From NCBI GenBank assembly GCA_025996865.1, contig BNTV01000088.1, forward strand, positions 1-21,346: 21,346 nucleotides of DNA, written 5' to 3'. A program made the translations under genes and the position numbers. The notes beneath the pieces were generated by a model, which had not been told where the DNA came from, did not search any database, and saw nothing but the letters and a program-made list of their open reading frames with translations. This DNA is from Bacteroidia bacterium. GTDB lineage: Bacteria; Bacteroidota; Bacteroidia; Bacteroidales; Azobacteroidaceae. Shown here one piece after another: positions 13,925 to 21,144 of this stretch. Within the stretch, counting starts at the first letter, position 1; the number at the start of each line of letters is the position of its first letter.

Positions 13925-14941
13925 TCAATGCATAATCTTATACAATAATTCTTCCAGCAACTTTCCATCGGGCACCGAAGTATTCTCAAAACCTTTGGAT
14001 TTGGCATCGCAAGTCCGGATAAGAGAAATGATTTGCAGGGTTTTCCCCGGCTTATAGTTTTTCATAGCTTGCATGTAGTCCGTAATTTGGAAGTTGAACC
14101 GGAAACCGAGTACCGACATCAGCCGGGTGTCGGTCTTATTCGTTTCATAATGACAAATCATGAGATTGGCAAAAAAGTTGAACAGGACGACTAATGTGAC
14201 GATTAAAGGATTATTTTTCGGGTTTCGTTCGAAATATTGCGCAATCCGGTTGGCTTTCAAAATGTCTCTTGAAGCAATGGCTTTCTGCAATTCAAAATTG
14301 TTGTAATCCTTGCTGATGCCGATGTTTTTTTCTATCAATGAAGATGTTATCTCCGCATTACTTGGAGGAAGCGAAATAATCAGTTTTTCCAGTTCGTTAG
14401 TCAGCTTGCTCAAATCGTTTCCCAGATAATCGGTCAGTAATTGAGGGGATTTCTGGTCGATTTTTATCTTTTTCCCATGAAGATAATTAATAATAAAAGC
14501 GGGAATTTGATTTTCGTATAACCTTTTGGATTCAAAAGAAACGCCGATTTTCCCGATTTCACCGGCTAATTTTTTCCTTCCATCCAATTTCCCTTGTTTA
14601 TAATTGATCACTAAAACGGTTGAATGGAGCGGCTGTTTAACGTAATGTACCAGCTCGTCAATGTCCTTCATATTCTGCCCTTCTTTCAGGACCACCAACT
14701 GCCGTTCCGACATCATCGGAAAACGTTTGCAAGCGGTAATGACCGTGCGGGCATTTGTTTCCAAGCCGTAAAAAATGAGTTGATTGAAATCGCGCTCCGA
14801 ATCGTCCAGAACGTTTTCAACCAGCAAATCAGTCAATTGGTCGATAAAATAGGATTCATCGCCCTGAAACAGATAAACCGGCGCATAATTTTTTGACAAA
14901 ATGCCCCGTTTTATTTCCTCGAATCCCAATTCTTTAGCCAT
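13925..14941 (-). CDS. holA: DNA polymerase III subunit delta
   Basis: 338 aa. The delta subunit opens the beta sliding clamp as part of the clamp loader. The N-terminal part (YAPVYLFQGDESYFIDQLTD) is the domain that touches the clamp, followed by the AAA-like region (KRFPMMSERQLVVLKEGQN) and the helical collar domain (about residues 205-335, ISKDYNNFELQKAIASRD). It lacks a functional Walker A, as expected for delta. The ATG at 14941 was chosen over an upstream TTG at 14956, which would overlap the preceding gene. It lies 4 nt after the AMP nucleosidase stop, so it is co-transcribed with it. Confidence 0.88.
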   Translation of the reverse strand: MAKELGFEEIKRGILSKNYAPVYLFQGDESYFIDQLTDLLVENVLDDSERDFNQLIFYGLETNARTVITACKRFPMMSERQLVVLKEGQNMKDIDELVHYVKQPLHSTVLVINYKQGKLDGRKKLAGEIGKIGVSFESKRLYENQIPAFIINYLHGKKIKIDQKSPQLLTDYLGNDLSKLTNELEKLIISLPPSNAEITSSLIEKNIGISKDYNNFELQKAIASRDILKANRIAQYFERNPKNNPLIVTLVVLFNFFANLMICHYETNKTDTRLMSVLGFRFNFQITDYMQAMKNYKPGKTLQIISLIRTCDAKSKGFENTSVPDGKLLEELLYKIMH

Positions 14942-14945
14942 AGTT

Positions 14946-15722
14946 TTACCACTCAAACCGGAGATGTTTCACCGTTTCTTTATTTTCAATAATTGTTTTC
15001 AGAGACTCGATTCCAATTAGGACATGTTCTTCTACAAAGTTTCGGGTAACAACCCTGTCGCTTTTTTCAGTCTTGATACCTTCCGAGATCATCGGTTGGT
15101 CGCTGATCAGCAAAAGCGCTCCCGTAGGAATTTGGTTCGCAAAACCAACGGTAAACAGGGTGGCGGTTTCCATATCAACACCTATCGAGCGGATTTTCCG
15201 AAGATATTCTTTGAATGTTTCATCGTATTCCCATACGCGGCGATTGGTTGTGTAAATGGTTCCCGTCCAATAGTCTTTTCCATGATTCCGCACGATGGAA
15301 GAAACGGCGCGAAGCAGGCTGAATGCCGGCAACGAGGGGACTTCCTGAGGTAAATAATCGTTGGAAGTACCTTCTCCACGGATAGCGGCAATCGGCAGGA
15401 TGTAGTCGCCCACCGCGTTTTTAGATTTTAAACCGCCGCATTTTCCCAGAAACAAAGCGGCTTTGGGCTTAATGGCGCTTAGTAAGTCCATGACTGTAGC
15501 GGCATTCGCAGAACCCATCCCAAAATTGATAATGGTAATTCCTTCGGCTGAAGCATTCGGCATATTGCCATCCAGACCTACAATCGGTACTTTGTAGTAA
15601 TCGGCAAAGATTTCAACGTATTTATTGAAGTTGGTCAATAAAATATATTCCGTGAAATCCGACAATGGTCTTTTCGTATAACGCGACAACCAATTTTCAA
15701 CTATTTCTTGTTTTGTTTTCAT
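14946..15722 (-). CDS. amn: AMP nucleosidase (short Bacteroidota form)
   Basis: 258 aa from the ATG at 15722 (MKTKQEIVENWLSRY). It cleaves AMP to adenine and ribose 5-phosphate. The nucleoside phosphorylase fold is visible in INFGMGSANAATVMDL, FLGKCGGLK and the ribose-binding GVDMETATLF; the residues ISDQP follow as in nucleosidases. It lacks the long N-terminal domain of the E. coli enzyme, which is usual in this phylum. A longer frame from a TTG at 15740 would run into the -7 element and is rejected. The -7 TACCTTTG at 15745-15738 leaves a leader of only about 10 nt. It forms a two-gene unit with holA. Confidence 0.85.
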   Translation of the reverse strand: MKTKQEIVENWLSRYTKRPLSDFTEYILLTNFNKYVEIFADYYKVPIVGLDGNMPNASAEGITIINFGMGSANAATVMDLLSAIKPKAALFLGKCGGLKSKNAVGDYILPIAAIRGEGTSNDYLPQEVPSLPAFSLLRAVSSIVRNHGKDYWTGTIYTTNRRVWEYDETFKEYLRKIRSIGVDMETATLFTVGFANQIPTGALLLISDQPMISEGIKTEKSDRVVTRNFVEEHVLIGIESLKTIIENKETVKHLRFEW

Positions 15723-15729
15723 AATTGTG

Positions 15730-15745
15730 TAATTTTGCAAAGGTA
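15730..15745. promoter_or_regulatory. Abutting divergent -7 elements
   Basis: TAATTTTG on the plus strand (15730-15737) directly abuts TACCTTTG on the minus strand (15745-15738). The first serves the nuclease-fold gene at 15769 (with TTG at 15708-15710, 19 nt spacing), the second AMP nucleosidase. Both promoters cannot be bound at once. Confidence 0.65.
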
Positions 15746-15768
15746 ATTAAAAAATAGGAAACGAGAAA

Positions 15769-16230
15769 ATGTTGGAATTAAATCTTCCGCCGGCGGAATT
15801 AAAAATCAGAAAAGAGAACGGAAAAACGTATGTTTTTGATCGTTTACGAAAATCTTATGTGCGTTTGACGCCGGAAGAGTTTGTCCGTCAACACTTTGTT
15901 TCTTTTTTGATTACACACAAAAATTATCCGCAATCCCGCCTGGCAAACGAAATCGGCATTGAATTGGGAAACGTAAAAAAACGCTGTGATACGGTTCTTT
16001 ATGACGAATACCTGCATCCGTTGATGATTATCGAATACAAAGCGCCTTCGATAACCATCAAACAAAATACGTTCGACCAGATCGCACGCTACAATATGAG
16101 TTTAAATGTTCCGTGGCTTGTCGTGAGCAACGGCCTCCAACATTATTGTTGCCGGGTCGATAATGAAACGGGAACGTACTCCTTTTGTAAAGAGATCCCG
16201 GAACATGATGAGTTAAGAGTGAAGAGTTAA
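15769..16230 (+). CDS. HsdR N-terminal-like nuclease-fold protein
   Basis: 153 aa, a single-domain protein like the N-terminal endonuclease domain of type I restriction R subunits (HSDR_N_2 type). It shows the PD-(D/E)XK-like pattern: Glu in EIGIELG, RCDTVLYD with Asp, and LMIIEYKAP with E-x-K. No helicase or methylase gene is nearby, so it is not part of a restriction system. Many Bacteroidetes carry such a stand-alone gene near holA. Its real job is unknown; a role in DNA repair or replication is an inference from the neighbours. The last residues (ELRVKS) and the TAA come from the heptamer array. Confidence 0.75.
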   Translation: MLELNLPPAELKIRKENGKTYVFDRLRKSYVRLTPEEFVRQHFVSFLITHKNYPQSRLANEIGIELGNVKKRCDTVLYDEYLHPLMIIEYKAPSITIKQNTFDQIARYNMSLNVPWLVVSNGLQHYCCRVDNETGTYSFCKEIPEHDELRVKS

Positions 16231-16301
16231 GAGTGAAGAATTTTTAACTCTTAGTTCTTCACTCTTCACTCTTAACTCTTAACTCTTAACTCTTCACTAG
16301 T
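16211..16301. repeat. Inverted heptamer array between convergent genes
   Basis: All units keep one 7-bp register from 16211. Four units agttaag/agtgaag on the left (16211-16238) are followed by aattttt and then units of aactctt, agttctt or cactctt on the right. The left block is nearly the reverse complement of part of the right, so a long hairpin with a T-run near its centre can form. It may work as a bidirectional terminator. The stop codons of both flanking genes lie in it (TAA 16228-16230; TAG of the SPOR gene at 16297-16299). Confidence 0.85.
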
Positions 16302-16779
16302 TTTTATCAAGTATCCAAGCATCCGAAAATTCAGGATAATATTTATCTTTGATGTTGTCTCTTTCCGCAGCGGCGCTGGCTCTATTACTGAATGTAGCCA
16401 CGATTACGCGATACATACCTCTCTCATTTTGAGCCAAGTAAGACCGATAACCTTGCCTTTCCATCCGTTCTTTCAGCGAAACAGCGTTGGTTCTGTTGGT
16501 AAAGCTGCCGATAACTACATTATATTGCTGAATACCTGAGCCGTCAACTACCGTAATTCTTTCTTTCTGAACGACTGCTGAAGAAGAAGTCGAAGCCGGC
16601 GATGAATAAGAAACTTTGGGTTTTTCTACAGGAGTGACATCCTGCACATCTTCTTGCATTTCTTTTTCTTTTGCAGCCTCATAAGCCGCTTTGTAAGCGC
16701 TTTCTTTGGATTTACACGAGTCTAAAGTCAACACAATGCAAACAACTAAAAAACTTAATAAATAAATCTTTGATTTCAT
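16297..16779 (-). CDS. SPOR-domain lipoprotein
   Basis: 160 aa. A signal peptide ends in the lipobox LDSC (Cys at residue 22), then a charged, Glu/Lys-rich helix and a Ser-rich linker. The SPOR domain (about residues 84-158) has YNVVIGSFTNRTNAVSLKERM and RVIVATFSNRASAAAERDNI, the two-strand, two-helix repeats that bind denuded peptidoglycan glycan strands at division sites. It therefore sits in the envelope facing the cell wall, probably taking part in cell division or wall turnover. The gene follows a small lipoprotein gene on the same strand after 34 nt. Its stop codon is inside the heptamer array. Confidence 0.85.
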   Translation of the reverse strand: MKSKIYLLSFLVVCIVLTLDSCKSKESAYKAAYEAAKEKEMQEDVQDVTPVEKPKVSYSSPASTSSSAVVQKERITVVDGSGIQQYNVVIGSFTNRTNAVSLKERMERQGYRSYLAQNERGMYRVIVATFSNRASAAAERDNIKDKYYPEFSDAWILDKN

Positions 16780-16813
16780 AATTTTATATATTTTTAATAG
16801 TGATGAATTTTTT

Positions 16814-17233
16814 CTAAAATTTATGGAAGGAAATATCTTCCCTATCCGATGATAAAATTAATTTTTTGTTTGTCAATTGTTTTATTTTGAACAATTTACA
16901 TATCGTATCATTTCCGTCTGAAGTATAGATGGTATCCCATCCCAAATAGTCCAAAGGAAATGGGGAGTGTTTTCTTAACAATAGTATATCAATGGCCGTA
17001 TCGCCACGCATGACATAATATCCATACGCTCCCGACATTTGGTCTTTTACTCGGTAAATCTGATATAGAAACAGATTGTTCTGAAAGTTGTAATAGACCG
17101 TATCGGCATTGTTCATTTGCCATTTACCTTGTAAATCAGCTTCTTTCCCTTCTACGTCCAGAAAAATCTTGTCGCAGGAGCAGAAGAGAAAAGCGCTGCA
17201 AATCAGAAAAAACAGTTTCATACTATAATTCAT
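16814..17233 (-). CDS. Small lipoprotein, lipocalin-like
   Basis: 139 aa (135 aa if the internal ATG at 17221, MKLFFLICSAF, is used; both are plausible). The signal peptide ends in FCSC, giving a lipidated Cys. The mature part (EADLQGKWQMNNADTVYYNF... TNKKLILSSDRE) shows the G-x-W near the N-terminus and the alternating beta pattern of Bacteroidetes lipocalin-like lipoproteins. No ligand is known. It lies 12 nt downstream of hisB and is probably in the same transcript, though with no evident link to histidine. Confidence 0.65.
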   Translation of the reverse strand: MNYSMKLFFLICSAFLFCSCDKIFLDVEGKEADLQGKWQMNNADTVYYNFQNNLFLYQIYRVKDQMSGAYGYYVMRGDTAIDILLLRKHSPFPLDYLGWDTIYTSDGNDTICKLFKIKQLTNKKLILSSDREDISFHKF

Positions 17234-17245
17234 AATTATAAATCA

Positions 17246-18364
17246 TTATAAAGTTCCTTTCGTAGAAGGCAATTCAAAATTAAAAATATCCCGTTTGATC
17301 GCCATTTTAATCGCCCGGGCAAATCCTTTGAATATTCCTTCGATTTTGTGATGTTCGTTTTCACCTTCCGCCCGGATGTTTAAGTTCATTTTTGCCGCAT
17401 CACTCAAGGATTTGAAGAAGTGCATGAACATTTCCGTCGGCACATCTCCGATTTTTTCCCGTTTGAATGCGGCATCCCAAACCAACCACGGGCGTCCGCC
17501 AAAGTCCAGGGCAATCATGCAAACACACTCATCCATAGGCAGATAAAATCCATATCTTTCAATTCCCCGTTTATTGCCCAAGGCTTGAAACAAAGCTTCG
17601 CCCAAAGCAATTCCGGTATCTTCAATCGTATGATGTTCGTCCACTTCCAAATCGCCTTTCACCCGGATGGTCAAATCCATTCCGGAATGTTTTCCAATTT
17701 GTTCCAGCATGTGGTCGAAAAAATGCAAACCGGTTGATATAGTAGTTTTTCCGCTTCCATCCAAATTGATTTCCACACAAATATCCGTTTCTTTGGTTGT
17801 GCGTTGAACAACCGCGCGACGCTCTTTTGCAAAGAGAAATTCCGAAATTCTGTCCCAATTCGTTGTTGCCAAAGCACAAAATGGTTTTAAGGATTCGTTT
17901 TGTTCCAAAAGCGACTCGTCGTTGTAGAGAATGGCTTTGCATCCCAAATTTTTCGCTAATTCCACATCTGTCAAACGGTCGCCGATTACGAAAGAATTTG
18001 TCAAATCGTAGTCGCCTGACAAATATTCCGTTAGCATAGCCGTTCCCGGTTTTCTTGTCGGCAAATTTTCTTCAGGCAAAGACGGGTCGATGAATATTTT
18101 GTCGAAAGCAACTCCTTCGTTTTGAAACACATTCAGCATTTTCCGTTGTACGGTTTCGAAATTTTCCAAAGGATTGACAGGCGTTCCTAAACCATCCTGA
18201 TTACTCACAATTACCAATTCAAAGTCCAACTTTCTCCTGATAAAATACAAGTTGCGTATCACAGCCGGCGTAAATTCCAACTGCTCTAAATTGTCAACCT
18301 GAAAACTTACAGGCGGTTCGACAATCAAAGTGCCGTCGCGGTCGATAAACAGGACTCGTTTCAT
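17246..18364 (-). CDS. hisB: Bifunctional histidinol-phosphatase / imidazoleglycerol-phosphate dehydratase
   Basis: 372 aa, two enzymes of histidine synthesis. Residues 1-~165 are a HAD phosphatase (histidinol phosphate to histidinol) with [10 protein letters not shown], where Asp8 is the nucleophile and Asp10 the acid/base, and [14 protein letters not shown]. Residues ~180-372 are the dehydratase with its metal-binding histidines in [25 protein letters not shown] and [16 protein letters not shown]. Length and order match the E. coli type. Its start overlaps the hisC stop by 4 nt, so hisC and hisB are translated together. Confidence 0.95.
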   Translation of the reverse strand: MKRVLFIDRDGTLIVEPPVSFQVDNLEQLEFTPAVIRNLYFIRRKLDFELVIVSNQDGLGTPVNPLENFETVQRKMLNVFQNEGVAFDKIFIDPSLPEENLPTRKPGTAMLTEYLSGDYDLTNSFVIGDRLTDVELAKNLGCKAILYNDESLLEQNESLKPFCALATTNWDRISEFLFAKERRAVVQRTTKETDICVEINLDGSGKTTISTGLHFFDHMLEQIGKHSGMDLTIRVKGDLEVDEHHTIEDTGIALGEALFQALGNKRGIERYGFYLPMDECVCMIALDFGGRPWLVWDAAFKREKIGDVPTEMFMHFFKSLSDAAKMNLNIRAEGENEHHKIEGIFKGFARAIKMAIKRDIFNFELPSTKGTL

Positions 18365-19395
18365 TCGCTAAATTCTTTTAATGCGCTGATTAAGGCGCTG
18401 TTCTCATCGGGAGTTCCAATCGTAATCCGCAAACAATTATCGCACCATGGAATTTTATTGCGATTACGAACGATAATGCCTCTTTCCGATAAAAACCGGT
18501 AGGTTTTATCGGCGTCTTTTACTTTGACTAAAAGGAAATTCGCATCCGAATGATAGATTTTTTCAACCATGGGTAATGCTTTTAATGCTTTTTCAAGCGG
18601 TTCGCGCTCTTTGAGAATCATCTCCACCCAGGCGTTTTTCCGGCTTCCGTAATTCAGTTCGTCAAGCACCTTATTCTGAGTGAGCGTATTAACGTTGTAT
18701 GGATATTTCACTTTATTGAACAAGGCGATGATTTCTTCCGAAGCAAAAGCCAATCCGCAACGCAAGGAAGCCAATCCCCATGCTTTGGAAAAAGTATGTA
18801 AGACAATGAGATTTGCGTATTTATCCAAATCTTTCAGCCAAGTCGGTTCGGTCGAAAAATCGGCGTATGCTTCGTCGATGACAACAATTCCGTTGAAATT
18901 TTGCACGATTGCCAGCATTTCTTCCCGATTCATCAAGTTTCCCGAAGGATTATTCGGAGAACAAAGAAAAATCACTTTTGTATGTATATCAGTAGCCGCC
19001 AATAACTTGGAAGCATTCAACCGGAAATTTTCTTCCAGCAATACCGGACGATATTCTACATTATTGATATCGGCAGCCACTTTGTACATGCCGTAAGTCG
19101 GCTCCATCGCCACAACATTATCCTCTTTCGGTTCGCAGAAAATCCTGAATACCAAATCAATAGCTTCGTCACTTCCATTGCCGGCCATAATTTGTGCAGG
19201 ACGCACTTTTTTAAGGTCGGCGATTTTTTGTTTTAACTGATGTTGAAGCGGATCGGGATAACGATTCAATTCTTGGTTATAAGGACTTTCATTTGCATCC
19301 AAGTGAACAGAAGCTATACCCTGAAATTCATCTCTCGCACAGGAATAAGGTTTGAGATGATAAATATTTTTCCGCACCAAAAATTCTAAATTCAT
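18361..19395 (-). CDS. hisC: Histidinol-phosphate aminotransferase
   Basis: 344 aa, a PLP enzyme converting imidazole-acetol phosphate and glutamate to histidinol phosphate. Fold-type I motifs are seen in order: LDANESPYN near the start, [25 protein letters not shown] and the PLP lysine in [28 protein letters not shown] is at the C-terminus. Normal length. First gene of a hisC-hisB unit; hisG and hisD are not in the window. A promoter with a palindrome over its -7 lies upstream. Confidence 0.95.
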   Translation of the reverse strand: MNLEFLVRKNIYHLKPYSCARDEFQGIASVHLDANESPYNQELNRYPDPLQHQLKQKIADLKKVRPAQIMAGNGSDEAIDLVFRIFCEPKEDNVVAMEPTYGMYKVAADINNVEYRPVLLEENFRLNASKLLAATDIHTKVIFLCSPNNPSGNLMNREEMLAIVQNFNGIVVIDEAYADFSTEPTWLKDLDKYANLIVLHTFSKAWGLASLRCGLAFASEEIIALFNKVKYPYNVNTLTQNKVLDELNYGSRKNAWVEMILKEREPLEKALKALPMVEKIYHSDANFLLVKVKDADKTYRFLSERGIIVRNRNKIPWCDNCLRITIGTPDENSALISALKEFSE

Positions 19396-19417
19396 CGTTT
19401 ATGCTGTTTTAACTCCG

Positions 19418-19449
19418 CAAAGATATACTATATCTTGCAAATATACAAA
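19418..19449 (-). promoter_or_regulatory. hisC promoter with overlapping palindrome
   Basis: Minus strand: TTTG (19449-19446), 20 nt, TATCTTTG (19425-19418), ending 23 nt before the ATG. A second -7-like TATATTTG is at 19445-19438. A perfect palindrome, AAGATATA-C-TATATCTT (19420-19436), covers the -7 and part of the spacer and could be an operator. Confidence 0.6.
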
Positions 19450-19473
19450 ACTTAGCGCCACGAAAATTTGCAC

Positions 19474-19502
19474 GGGTGCGTTCGACGTAGTCAAATACAC
19501 CC
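19474..19502. terminator. Imperfect hairpin after the TolB-like gene
   Basis: gggtg (19474-19478) pairs with caccc (19498-19502), with more paired bases inside (gac/gtc around gta) and two mismatches. It lies 10 nt past the stop of the minus-strand gene. The T-run after it is weak, so it may be another small palindromic repeat. Confidence 0.4.
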
Positions 19503-19511
19503 AATTTACAC

Positions 19512-20429
19512 TTATTTATTATACGAAACAAAAGCAAAACGTTTGCTGTCCGGAGACCACGAATTGACGTTAATCGTTCCCTGACCACCGAACAAATGCA
19601 CCACTGTTTTTGCTTCACCGCCTTTTAGCGGCATGATGCGAAGTTCCACATTTTTTCCGGGAGGATGGTCGGAAGCCGATACGTCGTCCTTTTTATAAGC
19701 AATATAGACCACTTGTTTGCCGTCGGGTGAAACATGCGGAAACCACGAATTGCGTTCGGTATCAAAAGTAACCTGTGTTTGTTCGCTTCCATCGGGATTC
19801 ATTCGCCAGACTTGCATCAAGCCGGTGCGGGAAGAATTGAACCAGATTTGTTTGCCGTCGGGTGAATATTCCGGTCCGTCGTCCAAGCCTTCTGCTGTTG
19901 TCAATCGCGTTTCAACGCCGCCTTCGGCCGGAATGGAGTAAACGTCAAAATTACCGTTGCGATCGGCGCAATAAGCCAAGGTTTTTTCGTCCGGCGACCA
20001 TCCGTGTAAATAACTGGGCGCCATCGGAGTAATCAAAGCAGGAATGCCTCCGGCGAGGGGAAGAATATAAATCCTTGATTTTCCGTCTTCCCTTGTTCCG
20101 TGGCTGATAGCTATCCGTTTGCCGTCGGCTGATAATACATGGTCATTATTGCAATTGCCGGCAAAACCGGTATTAATTATCATGTCGTTCTCCGGCTGAT
20201 TGATATCTATCTGATAAAGTTTTCCACTGCTGTTGTAAATCAGGTATTTTCCGTCCTTTGTCCAGTTTGGCGCTTCAATCCGGTATGGAAATTCCTTGAG
20301 AACAGTTTTTTGACCTGTTTCCGTATTGTAAATCTCTAATTTACTTACTGTTTTGGCTGTTATTCCCATGCAAATACAAATCGAATAACTGAAGATAACC
20401 AGCGTTTTTAAGTAATTGTGATGTTTCAT
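19512..20429 (-). CDS. TolB-like beta-propeller (PD40) secreted protein
   Basis: 305 aa. Residues 1-25 are a signal peptide ending in GITAK. The rest is a series of WD40-like PD40 blades, each with an S-P-D-G/D-K core: WTKDGKYLIYNS, LSADGKRIAIS, WSPDEKTLAYCAD, YSPDGKQIWFNSS, VSPDGKQVVYIAY and WSPDSKRFAFVSY. This gives about six blades of a propeller like TolB or the N-terminal domain of dipeptidyl peptidases, but without a peptidase domain. It should be periplasmic; binding partner or sugar/peptide ligand is unknown. It is probably a single gene, as its upstream region has no same-strand neighbour. Confidence 0.75.
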   Translation of the reverse strand: MKHHNYLKTLVIFSYSICICMGITAKTVSKLEIYNTETGQKTVLKEFPYRIEAPNWTKDGKYLIYNSSGKLYQIDINQPENDMIINTGFAGNCNNDHVLSADGKRIAISHGTREDGKSRIYILPLAGGIPALITPMAPSYLHGWSPDEKTLAYCADRNGNFDVYSIPAEGGVETRLTTAEGLDDGPEYSPDGKQIWFNSSRTGLMQVWRMNPDGSEQTQVTFDTERNSWFPHVSPDGKQVVYIAYKKDDVSASDHPPGKNVELRIMPLKGGEAKTVVHLFGGQGTINVNSWSPDSKRFAFVSYNK

Positions 20430-20773
20430 GTGATTAATTTATTTTTTTTCATGTGTATATAATTAAAATTGCGACTAAGGTACAACTTTTCTTTTAATCC
20501 GCCAATATTTATATATGTTCCGGGGGATTATGAACCCGGAATAACTCCATTCGCTTCTTTAGTATTTAAAATTTCAAAAATCCAAATGAGTTTAGTAGCG
20601 AAATTTTAAATTCAGCTGATATTTATATATTGCTTATTTTAAGCGAATTAATATAACGAAATTTTGAAATTACTTATTATTAAAGGCCATCGTTTTTTAC
20701 ACCTTCAACATTATATTAAAATAAGTTCTAATTTTGAGAAATTTTTATTCACTTTTTAATTTTTATATTTGTC
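20430..20773. other. AT-rich intergenic region between divergent genes
   Basis: No gene was found on either strand. It holds a hairpin, ttccggg (20518-20524) with cccggaa (20535-20541), a weak minus-strand -7-like TACCTTAG (20482-20475) that may serve the TolB-like gene, and a plus-strand -7 TATATTTG at 20764-20771. Several AT-rich motifs (aatttcaaaa/ttttgaaatt) recur. Confidence 0.6.
20764..20771 (+). promoter_or_regulatory. -7 element directly before the start codon
   Basis: TATATTTG ends 2 nt before the ATG at 20774. Transcription would begin at or within the start codon, implying a leaderless mRNA. No -33 at normal distance was seen (nearest TTTG is 27 nt upstream). Confidence 0.45.
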
Positions 20774-21144
20774 ATGAAACGGATTATTTACCTGGTTATT
20801 TTTGTTATAGCATCTGTAGTTACTGTACAAGGACAAGTTACTATTGGTTCATTGGGTAATCCCAATGAAAATGCGTTATTAGATTTAAAAGAAACGGGAG
20901 AAACATCAAGCAAAGGTTTATTACTACCCCGCATGGAACTTTCGTCGGCAAGTTCGTCGGATCCCTTGAAGGAGCACGTCAAGGGGATGATTGTTTATAA
21001 CCTTCCAAAACCGGTGGCGGAGGACTGCCTGAAGGTTGTTATATCAACACCGGTACGGGTTGGGAAAAACTTTTTACAGCTAACAAGTGGTTTTACACGC
21101 CATCAATTGAAATGGAAACATTCTTGAAGACCGTCTTATCGTAG
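20774..21144 (+). pseudogene. Secreted Bacteroidales-type protein gene, frameshifted and 3'-rearranged
   Basis: The ATG at 20774 gives a signal peptide (ending VQGQ) and VTIGSLGNPNENALLDLKE...KGLLLPRMEL, the conserved start of a family of Bacteroidales secreted/surface proteins of unknown function. In the plain frame the product is a 117-aa protein whose tail after VYNLPK is unlike the family. One base backwards at the A4 run 21007-21010, the frame reads TGGGGLPEGCYINTGTGWEKLFTANKWFY, exactly the expected continuation. An A5-to-A4 deletion (real or a sequencing error) explains this. After KWFY the sequence enters an inverted segment and the family-like frame ends at a TAG (21142-21144); the natural continuation lies on the other strand. 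Confidence 0.7.

Noticed and set aside
14942..14956. TTG start for holA giving five extra residues
   Set aside because: It would overlap the upstream gene, whereas ATG at 14941 gives the usual MAKELGFEEI start and a 4-nt gap.
15769..16230. Part of a type I restriction system
   Set aside because: Only the small HsdR-N-like domain is present; there are no helicase, HsdM or HsdS genes, and the neighbours are housekeeping genes.
19409..19618. 69-aa minus-strand frame at the end of the TolB-like gene
   Set aside because: It overlaps the propeller gene in another frame and the hisC promoter, with no family resemblance.
21007..21010. Programmed -1 frameshifting signal
   Set aside because: The A4 run lacks a proper X-XXY-YYZ heptamer and no clear downstream stem was seen; a simple one-base deletion is more likely.
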